Below, piece by piece: positions 48,301-61,260 of a stretch of DNA of 64,000 bases. Numbering within the stretch: position 1 is the first letter of the stretch; every line of letters starts with the position of its first letter. Under the pieces are notes generated by a model that did not search any database, was not told the origin of the DNA, and saw only the letters and a program-made list of their open reading frames with translations. Made by a program: the position numbers and the translations under genes. This stretch comes from Datisca glomerata (taxonomy: Eukaryota; Streptophyta; Magnoliopsida; Cucurbitales; Datiscaceae). The stretch covers positions 2,338,123 through 2,402,122 of the forward strand of contig QANY01000011.1 in NCBI GenBank assembly GCA_003255025.1, read 5' to 3'.

Positions 48301-48416
48301 GCCTTTGAGAATTTGTTGTGATAAATTCGAATTCTGCATAAATGAAAGATGTCTAACTATTTGATGTTACAATATTGCTCAGGGAAAAGGCAGATGATTC
48401 TTCATTAAAGAAATGA
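39304..48416 (+). CDS. JMJ25-like: JmjC-domain histone H3K9 demethylase, KDM3/JMJ25-like
   Basis: This nuclear Fe(II)/2-oxoglutarate dioxygenase probably removes methyl groups from histone H3 lysine 9. My 13 exons are 39304-40650, 40766-40881, 41515-41614, 41709-41856, 42147-42261, 42341-43070, 43711-44040, 44803-45345, 45868-45940, 46024-46109, 47060-47179, 47995-48056 and 48383-48416. All introns are GT-AG and phases agree, giving 1267 residues. The N-terminus (1-449) is acidic and basic low-complexity sequence with two AT-hooks (RKRGRPK, about 134-140 and 190-196) in a 56-residue duplication. A RING-like module follows (C458, C461... to about 515: [28 protein letters not shown]), then a second Cys-rich module (about 609-641). 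In the JmjC domain the iron ligands H956, D958 (LHCDMSD) and H1190 (GCPHQVRNL) are present. An acidic linker (about 1000-1110) splits the domain. The start is supported by [12 protein letters not shown], usual for the group. I cannot say which paralog (IBM1/JMJ25, JMJ26, JMJ27 or JMJ29) it is. Confidence 0.93.
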
Positions 48417-48720
48417 ACTCCAAACTCCATACCAAGTTATTCTGCTGCAGTGAGCTCTTTCCAGCTGCTATTGCTTCGTTGTCAACGGTACACTCATAAT
48501 GGAATGAGCTAGATAGTTTTTTTTGTATCTGCTTCGCCTTTTGTAATTTGTTCACACTATATAAAAGACTATTATTTAAATATGCTTAGCATGATGAGGG
48601 TTTAAGCAGCCTTTTGTAAGTACCACTGCTGCTTTTTTAGAATGCGAATGATGTGTGCTTTTTGTAAATTTAAGTATCCACTACTTTTGCTATATATAAG
48701 ATGTGTTTGTGTTTGATAAT
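48417..48720 (+). other. Probable 3' UTR of the demethylase gene
   Basis: T-rich sequence follows the stop codon. Several T/G-rich and AT-rich tracts (about 48515-48710) could serve polyadenylation, but no canonical aataaa is decisive. The 3' end is not fixed. Confidence 0.35.
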
Positions 48721-49120
48721 GTCTACTTTTAGAAGCGCTTTCACTTTTTAGTTAATAATTTGAGTGAATTATGGTTGGAAGCACTTTTATGTATTTTATA
48801 AGGTATCAAACCATATGTAGTTTTTTACTTCGATAAAAAAATACTTTCTCTTAAATTTTAATCTCTTTTCTAATGATATTTAAACCTCTACGTCTATCAA
48901 ATAATTCTCTTATCGTTCTTATTGTGAAATCGCAATTAAGTTTTCAATTACACGACACTACATCATTTTTCTTCTAAAATTATCCTCAAATTCGTCATCT
49001 ACCATCTCCAGTCTCCTTCTGTTCTTCTCTTTTCTCTTCTTCTCTCTTCTCTTCTATCCATGTAGAGCCACAGATCCTCCAAGGCCCAACGAATAGATAT
49101 TATTGGCATGATGAACAAGT
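48721..49120. other. No gene recognised
   Basis: AT-rich downstream flank with a ctctt-rich patch near 49010-49055. Confidence 0.5.
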
Positions 49121-49129
49121 TAGGGACAA

Positions 49130-49960
49130 CTCAAGAATAAATTGTTTTTAAGAAAAAAATAATAAAATGAGAAAAAACAAAATAAAACTAAAAAATAATC
49201 ACCATAACTCTTAAAAACAATGAAATTTTGGCGTCAAAAACTGTTCTTCATGCGTGCGCAGCGAAAATTCGAATTTTTGTTTAAAAATTTTATATAATAT
49301 ATAATGTATATATAAAATATTCTGTGAAAATAAAAATCAAACAATTATATATAATTTATACTATATATATATATATATATATTATATAAACTACTAAAAT
49401 TTGGTGTAAGTAATGTACGTGGGCGGAAAGTTTTTTTACGCGTGAATGTTTATTTTTCTAAAAACTCACGTCAGATAGTTATTTTGATGTTTTTTGCACG
49501 GTCATTTTTGATGATTTTTTAAACTCATCTATTTTTTAACATTATGAATACAAGTTAGTACCCAATGCCCATACCAATTCTTTTTGAGTAATTATCAAGA
49601 ATATGTTATTTTTAAGAAAAAAAATAAAAAATGATCAATAATGAAACAAAAATAAAAAATATTCACCAAAATTTTAAAAAAACAAAAAATTCACGCAAAA
49701 AATTGTCCCCCATTGCCTGTGAAATTTTGTATTTCTGTCCGCAAAGTTTACACAATCTGTACTTTATTTATAAAATATATTGCATAAATTACACAGGTGT
49801 ATAAAATGTATACTGTAAATATTATACAAACTAATGAAATCTGCGCATCGATACCCGTGCATGCGAGACTCTCTCTACGTGAAAGTCTGTTTTGTTGAAA
49901 ATCACGTCTAGAGGCTATTTTTTATGATTTTTTTTTAAATGTTGACTATTTTTATTAAGA
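49130..49960 (+). repeat. Diverged tandem duplication, about 470-bp period
   Basis: Two successive segments share the order: 'tttttaagaaaaaaa(a)taa', 'tcacc(a/)aaa', 'aaattttg', a run of AT dinucleotides, 'aaactaatgaaat' or 'aaactactaaaat', and 'aaaactcacgtc' or 'aaaatcacgtct'. An (AT)n stretch (about 49363-49383) lies in the first copy. Strongly diverged and non-coding. Confidence 0.6.
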
Positions 49961-50201
49961 TTACTAATTCTTTTATCATTTCAAATGAAAACAAGCCAAT
50001 ATCATGATCTATTATCTTCTAGGCGGGTAAAGAAACTCCAAAAATTAGAATTGCATACCGAATCAGCAAAGACGCTTTTAGAAATTTAAATGGAAATTGA
50101 AATCAAGAAAAATCAAAATTATTAAAAAATATTTCAAAAATTTTAATTCAGAAAAATTCAATCAGAATCTCAACATATAATTTTGCAGAGTTCACAAATC
50201 G

Positions 50202-50634
50202 CTAAATCTTGATTTCTTGTATCTCCACTAAAGCATAATCTATAAAACCCACCATTAATGGCTTCCTCAAAGTAATCTCATATTCCCAGTGGCATTCCCA
50301 GCAAACCAAACCTAATTGGGCCACTGGAATACTCCATGGTGAGCTGGAGCACCTTGGGCCACCCAAAGACTCCAACTGGGCCTTCGGACCACATAGAGAG
50401 CGCATCGTCATAGGCTCGGCACAAAATTACAAATGAGTGAGAGAACAAGTGAATGAAACTGGATAAGGGGGTGTTTCGTTGACCAGATCTCTCTCTCTCT
50501 CTTCTTTGCCACTCTCTTTCTCTCTCCACTCGACAAAGCTGAATCAGTTGAAGATTAAGAAGAAACAAGAATAGTGGGTCGATAGATGGGTTGATCAGTT
50601 CCATGTTACTTGCCCTGTTTGTAGAGCTCTGCAT
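50202..50634 (-). other. Unrecognised possible gene fragment
   Basis: Two overlapping open frames lie on the minus strand. One reads through SMWSEGPVGVFGWPKVLQLT, then MEYSSGPIRFGLLGMPLGI. It is followed in another frame by YEITLRKPLMVGFIDYALVE. The local composition is less AT-biased than the flanks. A ct/ga-rich patch (50487-50528) gives an Arg-Glu run. I do not recognise a family. It may be a relic first exon or a chance frame. Confidence 0.25.
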
Positions 50635-50639
50635 TTCCG

Positions 50640-51594
50640 CCTAGAGATGGTAGAACAAGAGGACAACTCATACAATACATTCAATGTTAATTTTCAATTC
50701 TAAGTGAAAATTATGATGGGATTTAGCTGCTTTAATTTGATTGAGTTTTTTTTTTTTGGGTTTCTAGTCCAGGTGAGAAGATGAGATGTACAATATAAAA
50801 GAGAAATTTTCAAGGAAACACATTTTAGAAATCATTTAATGATATAAATACCCTATTTTATTTTAAGTATTGTTGACTTTTTGTAGTGCTTAAAAATCAA
50901 TTTTATCGTTTCTATTTAGTTGAATTTTATCTTTTCTATTTAGCGACTTATAAAGAAACCAAAAATATCATTTTTCTCTCTCCTTTCTTTTCCCTCCATT
51001 TCTCTCTGTGATTTCCACTTTTAACACAATGAGGGCTTTTTTCTCTATTTTTTTCTCCATTCACCCAAATCTCTCACTTATTCTTCAATACATTTTTTAC
51101 ATACCAGGCCGTTAGATCACAGTTTAGCAGCAATATGAACAAAGATAGAATAATACGAGATCGCTAGAACACGGTCTAGCTAGAAAAATTATGGTAGTCT
51201 GTCGTCTAATAGTGTTGTGTTAAAATCAACACTTGTTAGAATATGGTTTAACAGAAATATATTACTAAACCATGATCTAGTAGAACATTAAGAGACAGGA
51301 GGATGGAGAAGTAACATGAGTTTCAAAACTCATGGGTTTCAAAAGCTTATGGGTTACGAAACATAACCTAAACAATCTAAATGGGGAGGAAGAAGATAAC
51401 GGGCAAGGTGGAAGCCATGAGTTATAAAATTCATGGGTTTCGAAAAAACTTCAAACAATCCAAAGGGGGAAGGTAAGAGACAAACGGCAACAAGTCTTAA
51501 AGTCTTGAAACAAGTCTTAAAGTCTCAATATCTTTAAAATCTTTCTCAAGGGTATTTCCTTGTCAATTTTCCACAATAAAAAGAAAAGAAAAGA
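50640..51594. other. No gene recognised
   Basis: AT-rich DNA with loosely repeated phrases such as 'catgggtttc' (51332, 51430) and 'gtcttaaagtctt' (51494-51530). No domain visible. Confidence 0.5.
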
Positions 51595-51599
51595 AAGAA

Positions 51600-51935
51600 G
51601 AATGAAAAACTGAAAAACAAATTAAAAAAGCGGAAAAAGAAAAAATGAGAAAATTGTGATTTCTCAAAGAACAAGAGGTAGAACCATTTGCCAAACAACT
51701 TTATGTTTTTGAAAAGCAAATGGTTTTTTTAATAATTTATAAAATTTAAAAAAAAACAAGTGTTCCAAGGAAACGAGCGTTTCATGTGTTTTGAGGGTAG
51801 ATTGAAATAAAAGTGATCACGTGTCATGTAGTTAATAGCGTTTACACTGAGTTTTTGAATGAGGGGAGTTATTTAATGAACATACAAAGTTTAAATATCA
51901 TTAGGAAGAAGTTAAAATTTAGAGAGGAAAAGAGA
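51600..51935 (+). repeat. Direct repeat copy 1 flanking the LINE block
   Basis: This 340-bp sequence recurs at 63027-63368 in the same orientation. Shared text includes 'ttgtgatttctcaa', 'gccaaacaactt', 'tttgaaaagcaa', 'gtgttttgag' and 'gttatttaatg'. Its origin is unknown. Confidence 0.85.
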
Positions 51936-52289
51936 TTTTTAGTGAAATTCAGAATTGTTTCTGTTGAATCTGTTCTCGTGGGTCTCGTTGCCGTGGGTTG
52001 TGGTTTTCTGTTCTGTTTCCTTTCTGATATGTTCCGTGTGTTGTGCTTGGATCGTTTATGTGTTTTGATTTTCGTCTCTGATTTTCATTTTTGTGGTTGT
52101 CAGTTTTGGGTGCTCTGTGAGTTTTGGGTGCTGTGTGTATTCGTTTCTGTTGTGGGTGCTCTATGAGTTTAAGTTGTGGTTTCTCGTGGTCGTAGGTCGT
52201 GAACGTTCTTGTTGATCATGTTTGGGTAACATAACATCATGAACACTTAAACGATATGGATCTTTTCTTGGAGTTGCACTTTAACGTAA

Positions 52290-54960
52290 GACTCCCTTTT
52301 TTTGTCAAAGATAAATTTTTTTGCATTGAACCAAAAGTATTACATTAGTACAAAACGCATAACTCAGAGATTACAAAAATAAATGAATCAAATAATTTTA
52401 AAAACAAAGACTAGTTATGAATCATCAAAATTTAAATCTCTGACATTTTTAATAAAGATAAGCATTTTCTTAACCATAAGGTATCTCTTCCTAGACAACA
52501 AACGAGAATTCATAAATTTTTCTGTAAACATTCTTATATTTCTTTCGAGCCAAAGATAGTAGATAAAGCAAGAAAACATAAGTCTAGTACATAAATTTTC
52601 AATAGACTTTCTACTACCTAAAGAACCAAGCATCCAAACGAACTAGCGAAGGCTGCTGTGGCAGAGACAACAACAAAAGCACTAGTCTCTGTTGATCACC
52701 TATCAGCAGGGGAAGCAGCATAGGTGGAAGGAACTCACTAGGGTTTAGGTACCAATTCGAAGAGCATTCGTTTACCTCTCCTTAGGGGTCGAGAGTAGCC
52801 AGCCCTAGAGGTACCACACTAACAGCGACATTCCGACCTGATACAGATCCCTACCTCCCACATCCGACCTATCATTTCGAAAGCTTATTTACTTGAGGCA
52901 TAGGTATGGCCACATGTGGAGACACAAAGGTAGATCCTGTTATATATATAGAAATAGGATTCTAGTAGATGAATCTTGACAATGAATTTCGAGTCGACTA
53001 ATCCAGTATATTTTCTACATTCATAGGAGTAAGTTTATATTGGCATTTCTAATTTGTGGAGTTTTAGCCCCGATTAGCAAAGAGCCAGAGAAAAGATTTA
53101 TGAATAGGGAATAAAACCAATGGGCGATGCTTGGTTACAATTTTGAATCCGTTATTATATGTGTTGCTCTAATTTTTGTTGCTTTTTATGTTGAAAGGGT
53201 TTTTCTTTATCCATAAGCCAGAGAATAAAGAAAGACAAATTAAAATTTGTAATATCTCTCCCACATTTCCTCAAAATGAGACCAAGAATATGAGCTGCAT
53301 AATCACAATCCAGAAAGATGTGAGAGACTGATTCCAATCCATGCATGTAAAAAATATAATATTCAGATATATCACTATCCCATTGTGAGACTCTATCTTT
53401 GGTATTTATCTTATTAAGAAGAGCTAACCAAAAGATAAATGAACACTTAGGGATATGCCCTAAGAACCAAACAGCTTCATACCAAGCAACTTCTGAAGTA
53501 ACACCAACAGGCTCACTAAGGGTATGATATATAGAAAAATCACCACTGCCCCAAAGTCATTTATCTACATCATGCAGAACATGAACACTAATATTCCTAG
53601 AAGAAAGTACAATCTCCAAGCTTGAATTTGGCCAAACCCACTGCTCATCCTCAATAAATGTTAAAATGGGAGTAGATAGAGATAAACTTGTCTGAACAAC
53701 TATTTCCTAGCCAAATTGTTGAAACAAGGAGCCATTCGGCACCCAAGGATTTATAAATAAACAAATAGAGTTTCCATCACCCACTTCAATACTGCACAGA
53801 TGAACAATCTTACCCCTTCGTTGAATAAGTTTTCTCCAAGACCAAGAAGGGTCATAACACATCTTGACTGTGAATATAGAGTGATTTCTGAGAAGATTGG
53901 ATGAGCACCAAGCTACCCATAAAGAACTTTTTTCACTTCTAGCAAGCTTTCAAAAGTGTTTAGACACCGCAACCTGATTCCATTTAACGATTTTCCTCAA
54001 ATTCAAACCACCTGCCATAAATGGAGCACACACAAACTTCCAAGCAACCTTATAACCCTTACATAAATCAGTTTTACTAGTCCAGAAAAAGTTTCTCAAA
54101 GCATCATTTACAAGATTTATAATCTTTTTAGGAAGTATAAGCAAGCTACACCAATAGCTCTAGATAGCAATCAAAATGGCCCTGATCAGTTGGAGCCTAC
54201 CAGCATGTGTTAAGTGCCTATTCTCCCACACTTTTGCTCTAGAGATAATCTTATCAACTAGAACCTCATAATGAACCTTATTCAACTTAGTAGATATTAG
54301 AGGGATACCTAGATATCTAACAAGCAAAGTTCCTTTGGAAAAACGAGAAATAGAAAGAATAGTATCATGTTCCTCCTTAGAAACTGTAGAAAAGAATACA
54401 TTACTTTTACCCACATTAGGCTTCAACCTGGAAAGAGCACCAAATAAGTTTAATCCCTCCATAACAATCTGCACAGATTGAGAATAACCTTTGCAGAAAA
54501 TTAGCATATCATCAGCAAAGCAAAGATTTAAAAAATCAGGTTTTAAGGAACATTATTGCATGATTCCTTTAAAAACCTTCATAACAAGCACAAAAAGATA
54601 AGGAGAGATCGAGTCCCCTTGTCTTAGGCCTCAACCTCCCTTAAAGAACCCCTACAAACTGCCATTCACATTAATAGTGTAAGTAGGAGTGGTACACACT
54701 CCACAATCCAATCAATAAATTTTTGGGGTAGTCCCATCGTGGTAAGAACTTGCCCAAGAAAGTGCCAATCCACACTGTCATATGCCTTACCTTTAAAGCA
54801 CATCTAGGAGAGCACACATTATTCCCGTGGTATCCTCTAAGGAGTTCCTAGGATAATAAAATATTGTCTGAAATAGATCTTCCTGGGACAAAAGCTGTTT
54901 GGTTTAGGCTAATCAAGTCAGGTAAAACTGCCCCAATCTATTATGTACCTCTTTTGCATA
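52290..54960 (-). mobile_element. 5'-truncated L1-type LINE, minus strand, degenerate
   Basis: Reading the minus strand, the reverse transcriptase begins near 54950 with LNQTAFVPGRSISDNILL and continues with VDWHFLGQ-type text in shifted frames. It has LRQGDSISPYLFVLVMK (about 54610) and the catalytic FADD box intact in LNLCFADDMLIFCKG (about 54520). Downstream come LVRYLGIPL and RLQLIRAIL (54160-54507), ALRNFFW...GGLNLRK (53950-54144), SHIFLDCDYA (zf-RVT region, 53155-53346) and a C-terminal LWLERNIR (52415-52633). A T-tract at 52288-52296 suits the poly(A) end. Frameshifts and stops are frequent. The 5' end, including the endonuclease, is missing. It meets the plus-strand LINE near 54960-55200. 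Confidence 0.85.
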
Positions 54961-55229
54961 TGATGGTTTGAACAAGAACATCATCATGAAGTCGTATGCT
55001 CAAGTCGTATTTTCCGTTATTGTTCCAGTTTTTTCTGCACTGAAGAGAAAAATGCGATTTTTTTGCAATCTCAATCAATTTGAATCTTATGAAGAACGGT
55101 TGAAACTCTATAATAATTCTTTTATTGGTTGAGTTTTTTTTTGTCAAAAGGAGATGAACCATGGAAGCTTCCAGCACTCAAAGAAAAGCTTCAATCCATT
55201 TGAAAGCTTCATCTCTCTTGGACGAGAAT

Positions 55230-58200
55230 TTTTTCATTTACTATTGAATTTTTAAGATGATAAAATCACTAGTTTGGGGTGTTGGATCATTTTCTTTGAA
55301 GTCCTAGATTCTTAAACTTCAATCGTGGACTCTGAATTTTAACCTTAACACGCAAGGTACGATGAATGCTCAATTGTGGATGCAGTTCTATGATATCCCT
55401 TGGGAATTTTGGCACCCTCAGATTCTTTTTAATATGGCATGTGGGATTGGTGTCCCACTGAAATTTGACAAAACTACACTTGAGGGTGAATTATGGCCAT
55501 TTTTCCTGTATGTTGATTGATGTTGACTTTTCTAAGAAACTGCCTGAATCTTTCATGATAAACGTTAGTGATGATGATTTTTTTCCAACTCTTTATTTTG
55601 AGAATGTTCCAAATTTATGTTCTTCTTGTTATTCTATTGGACATTTGGCCACATCCTATCGTCACATTGTTCCAAAGACTTCTAATGTAATCAACGATGC
55701 AAAAGAGAGAAAAATTGAGAGTGGTAGATCCAAAATGTGTCAAGAATATCGACCTAAGGATAAGTTAGGAGATGCTCTTATTTTAGAGAACCTTGAAACA
55801 ATACTTGGTGCAAGTGACAAGGTATCCATGATTGAAAAAACAGTGAAATTGGTCCCAGAGCTTGGTCTTAAACTGACTACCTCTTCTAGTTTAACTAGAC
55901 CGGTTAGTCCTCACATTCTGAAGAAGTCCAATAATGATGATGCAAATGTGGACAATAATGATGATGCAAATGTGGACACTCAATTTAGTCCAACAGATGA
56001 TCATTTGGATGTTTCAATTGTGCGCCATTGTGGGTTAGCCCTAATAATGTGGAAATCTCAAATGATCCTGTTGTTGCTCATTTGAGACTTTCACTTATTG
56101 AAGGTCCAAATCCTCCCCTTCAAGATGTAACTCACTCAGAGTTTGACAGTGAGAATACTTAGTCAGATTTCTCTCACACTAATGTTCAAGGGGAAACATC
56201 TTGCGTTGATAAAATAGAAAATTCTAATTGGAAATGGTTACTGCTAGAAAATGTAAAAAGAATAATAAAAATGTTGTTATCATGGTCAATTCACCCAAGA
56301 CCAGGGCTTCTAAAGTCAAATCAACAATTAAATGATTCTCTTTATTGGAATTGCAGGGGTATTGCAAATTGAAATACTCAACGTGCTTTGAAATATTTTT
56401 GTTTTCATCATAAGTTGAATTTTGTTTACATTGTTGAACTTTTAAGTAGTTTCTTTTGTCAAAGGCAAAAATTATATTAACCGAAAAACTACTCAAATAT
56501 AACGGGTATACCTCAGGACTAGAAAATAAAGATACTAATTATAAATTACATCCATCTCTCCAAACTTTTATGTAGTTTTAATTTGATTGTTTCTACCTTA
56601 TTGAGATCTCTCGGGTTACATTACATTTGTTCTAATGGTGCTTTTCTTAAGTTATGGATCTTTAGATCTTCTGCTATTCAAGATGCTACAGTCATTTTAT
56701 CTCATATCTAACATGTTACCATTTCTACTAGTTTATGTGGTTTTGCCTATAGAATCTCTTTTGTTTATGGTAGTGTGAGTTACATTAATCGCAGATCTCT
56801 TTGAAGTTCTCTTATGAACATTTTAAGTTCAGATACTATGTGGCTTGTACTTGGGGATTTTAATTTGGTTCTAGGAGCTCATGAAACTATATAATCATAA
56901 CTAGTTATTGTGAAGACATCTGAGCTTCTTTGACGGTTTGTAATATTTTGGATATTGAGACAAAAAGAGTTTTTTTATACTCAAATCGCTTAGATAGAGC
57001 TCTCTGCTCTACTTCTTTTCTTGATACTTGGTCTCAGATCTCTTGCATTACTCTACCAAGATTGCACTTCGATCATCATCCATTACTGGTTTCTTATTCT
57101 ACGGGCATTACTTCGGGTCCTCGGCCTTTTAAATTTCATGATATGTGAGTTTCTCATCCCTCGTTCACTGACTTGGTATGTTCAATTTGGTCAACTCCTA
57201 TCGCAGGCAGTGGAGCAAGGATTTTTGTTCAAAAGTGAAAACTTCTTGAGACAACCTTGAAAAGATGGAATTGAGAGGTTTTTGGGAATGTTGCCCTGCA
57301 TGTTTCTAAAGCTAGTGAGAACGTTACAATTATTCAAGATAGAATCAGATCTGAGAGATTATGATGATCTTTCTCGCTTGAATCCGATGCTCTTGCTAAC
57401 TTATATATGACCCTAAGATAACAAGATGTTTTTTAAGAGAAAAAAGAAGGGTCAAATAACTTGTGGAAGGTGATGGAAATTCTAACTTAATAAGCATTTT
57501 TTCTTTCATGAAAGCTGTTGATGATATTTCTTATGATTCAGTTGAGATTGATGAGCACGTTATATCATTTTATTAACATCTCTTTTCAAATTTTGATGAT
57601 TGCAGTCAAATTTTTGGGAGCATGTTCCCACTTTGGTCAGTGATGAGGAGAATGCATCGCTTCTTCAGGTTCCATCTTTTGATGAGGTGAGAAGACTGTG
57701 TTTGACATGGATTCTCTTAGTGCTCCAGGCCTGGAAGGTTTCTCAGGCAAATTTTATTGTCATTGTTGGGATATCACGGGGTCAAATTGTTGGAATTATG
57801 TCCATTAAATATGGTGTAATAACTTTTATGAGTACACAATTATTTATTGACATTTATGTATTAGTGAATTTTATGAATAAATTGAAAGTTTCCTTTAATT
57901 AGAGTATGTTTGTAATTTACTTAAGTCCTGAAACTATTATCAATGTAAGAAGAGTAAAACTCGAGATGTCTTCTAGACAAACTCTTCGGAGATAGTTTAA
58001 AATGTAATTCACAGTCTTAGGATCAACTGAGCAATGAAATCCAATTATGATTGTTAGGTTGAATCAAAGGATGCCGATCTCGGAACATGGGAGTGGAGAC
58101 TTTAATGGTTGATCTAAACATATTTAGAAATATGTTGAATAGAACAGTAACCAATTAGTTTAGAGTAAAACTGTTTATCTAACTCTAAATCTAATTGTTA

Positions 58201-61200
58201 CACGTTAAGGGTATTTTCATAATTACCTTAATCCTGAGGTGAATACAAAACTTGACTTCATTACTTGCGATCTTTGATATGCCAAATGAGTGAGTTCAAA
58301 TTGACGGACAATACCATGGCTGTTAGGACCGTGATTCAACTATGTTAGAGTTGCGTGATTCACAGACATAGAATTCGTAGTAAAATTGTAAAAGTAACAA
58401 TATTACCTTATGCTTTATTGATGAGTGTGTGAATAAATAAACTCGGTATGGTACTCGATGACATGAGTCATTGAATAAGACATGGTGTTATGTATGAGAC
58501 ACTTCACTGATTTGGATCCCGCCAAATCAAAATTTCTCCATGAATTGAAAATGTATAAATTGTTTTAATCTTTTCTTGATACGTTTATATGATTATGCAT
58601 GTTCATTGATTGGTTCTATGTTTAATCGGATTAAACCTTTATATGATTTTTTTTATATTCCGCTCGTGAAGTAGTCATGGTCCATTGATTTTTCTTCAAA
58701 ATCTAAAATCCGAACCAACACAGATTTGATCTTGTTTGTGTAAGAGTTTTTTTGTACATGACAGGTTTGCCATATTTAAACTCAAACTTTAGGTCCTTAT
58801 TCCAGTTACTCTGAATGCTATATCGATTGATCAATTTCATCCTATTTTTTTGGGTAATATTTTGTTTAAAATTATCACCAAGATTATAACTGATCGTCTT
58901 TCTATTATTTGATCTTAGATTATTTCTCCAAATCAATATGGTTTCAATAAAGGACGTCAAATTGTTTACTGTATTACTGGTGCCTCTGAATGTTTTAATG
59001 TTTTGTGCAATAGTAGTTGTGGTGGTCTATAAAATTAAAATTTGTAAAGCTTTTAATTCCATCAGTTGGAATTTTCTTTTTGAGGTTTTGAAGTGCTTTG
59101 GTTTCTCTAAGCATTTTATTGCATGGATTAATAATACTTTTGACTCAGCGAGGATATCAATGCTTATCGATGGGTCTCTTAAGGGCTTTTTTAGGTATTT
59201 GCAAGGTGTGTGATAGGGTCATCCCTTATCCCTACTTCTTTTTTATCTGGTTGAGGATTTTTTGAGAAGTTGTCTTTCACATCTGGTGGATATAGGGTTG
59301 TTGGTTTTGATATTTTCTTCGATTGGGATGCGTTCTCCGACTCACTTTCTTTACGCATATGACGTTCTTATTTTCTACAAATCTTCTTACAAGAATCTAC
59401 AAGTGGTTTTAGATTCTTTTGAGCTTTATTTTGGCAGGGGCATCTCAGGGACTTGGATTAATGATTTCTTTTCAATGTCTAGAATGCGCAAGGGAGGAGA
59501 TTCTATGACTTATTTAGAGGTTTCTCTCTTTGTTGGTGCGCCTAGACGTCAGTAGTTCATCCATTGGGCTGATAAAATTAAAAGTAAATTGAAATCTTGG
59601 GAGTGCTTAAATTTATCTATGCCAGGCAAATTTGTCTTATTAACTCAGTGATTCAATGTTCATTTCTGCATTATTTTCAAATTTACCGTTGGCCTTTCTC
59701 TCTTGAAGGATTTAAATACTGCTATTAGAAACTTCTTTTGGAGATGCTCAATTGATACTCGTAAGTCAATTCCAGTGGTTTGGAAGTTTTGTTGCAAACC
59801 TAAGGAGGAAGGTGGTCTTGGCAACAAAGACCTCTGCATCCTTATTAAGGCAATGTTGAAAACACTTACTTGGAGGTTGTTGACTGAGAACTCTATGATT
59901 TTTAGTTATCTTTATGCTCGTTACTTCAGACACGATCACCGACCAAGGTCATGGTATATTTCTTCTTCTGTGTGGCATGGCCTAAAATATCATTATGCTT
60001 CTTTGAAGCTTGAGTTAAGGTGGTTTGTCGGTCATCATTCTAAGGTTCATTTTTGGATAGACAATTGGTTAGGAACTTCGTTGATTGATTTAATAGATGA
60101 TCACCATTCGTTACATCCTCATTTAGAGTCCCTTGTGAGAGATGTGTATAGTGATTCAGGGAGTTAGTATCTCCCGATGTCCTTTCGTCCTTCTTATCCG
60201 ACACTTACTTATGAGATTGAGGGAATGGTAGTTAGCTATGATGCAAATTCATTAGTTTGGAGACGTTCTCTAGATGGTTTTGTTTCTTGTAAAGTTACAT
60301 ATGCCTCTCTTATTGAGGTTGCGATAAGCAGATTCAGAAACTATTTAATCCACCATCTCGGTCCATACTCACTCGGCATTTATTTTATGGAAAAATGTTG
60401 ACTATTTCTACGTTGCGTGCTCGTGGTTATATTCTTCCTTTCCAGTGTCATCTTTGTTGTGTCGTAGAAGAGGAATTACGTAATCTCTTTATAGAATGTC
60501 CATTTTCTCATGGGCTATGAGATGTTGTGTTGAGTGTTTTTAGGAAGGATCAAGCTTGATTCTACGTGCTTAGATCTTTGGTATACGACGATGAAGACAT
60601 CTTTTAGCACAAAAGTGAAGACTCTATAGAAGACTTCCATTATTACTGTCGTTTGGGTGGTATGGTTCCTTCGAATCTAACCATGTTTAATTAAGAGTAG
60701 GAAACCTGTCTTTGCTGAAGCCATTGCTTTACTTTCTAGAGTTCAATTGAGGAGCTTTTGACACTTCAAAAGTTTTATGTTTTGAGCCATCCTTCTATTT
60801 CCCCACGCATCTTTGAATTTTTTTTGAATTTTCCTCCATCAGGTTGGATTAAGGCGAACACAGATGGGGTGACTTTTGGTAGTCCTAGTCTTACAGGTTA
60901 TGGAGGCATTTCCAGAACCTCTAGAGGATTTGTTAAGGATTGTTACGCTATTTACCTTGGCGTATGTTTTACTTTTGAGACAGAGTTGGGGGTGCTATTC
61001 ATACGATTGTTTATGCTTCGACCTTTGGTTGGAAAGTGATTCTATTTATGTGATGACCATTATTTGTTCTAGATCTCGAAAAGTCCGTAGCATTGGCGCA
61101 CTGCTTGGGATAACTTTTTAAATATACTCGATCAGTTGTGGATTGTTTGGCGTTCAAAGCTCCTAGTATAGTTACTCCAACTTGATAGTGGAAAGCTCTG

Positions 61201-61260
61201 AATTTTTGTTCTTCGTTTATCTCTGATGATATTTGTAACATGCCTTATTTTAGGTTCTGC
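55230..61260 (+). mobile_element. L1-type LINE, plus strand, near full-length but degenerate, split by a solo LTR
   Basis: Regions in order:
- DUF4283 gag-like text with LWMQFYDIPWEFWHPQILFN (about 55375-55440) and a zf-CCHC_4-like CSSCYSIGHLATS (about 55618-55660)
- endonuclease start YWNCRGIAN (about 56340) and later LVLGDFNLVLGAHE (about 56845), SNRLDRAL (about 56980), LHFDHHPLL (about 57060)
- reverse transcriptase from about 58790, with SIDQF, then KAFNSISWNFLFEVLKCFGF and QG..PLS..LFYLVED
- zinc-binding domain (60177-60540)
- RNase H-like SGWIKANTDGVTFGSPSLTG (about 60840)
The catalytic box is mutated: FLYAYDVLIFY (about 59345) replaces the usual YADD. The element is inactive. A family-A solo LTR sits inside it at 57788-58720. 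Confidence 0.85.
57788..58720 (+). mobile_element. Family-A solo LTR inside the LINE, internally deleted
   Basis: It begins TGTTGGAATTATGTCCA and ends CCAACA. The flanking five bases are caaat (57783-57787) and cagat (58721-58725), a target duplication with one mismatch. Compared with the 1.8-kb LTR of the copia element, about 800-900 bases are missing at a junction near 58520 ('cactgatt' joined to 'tggatcccgcc'). No internal retrotransposon sequence remains, so it is a solo LTR produced by recombination. Confidence 0.88.
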
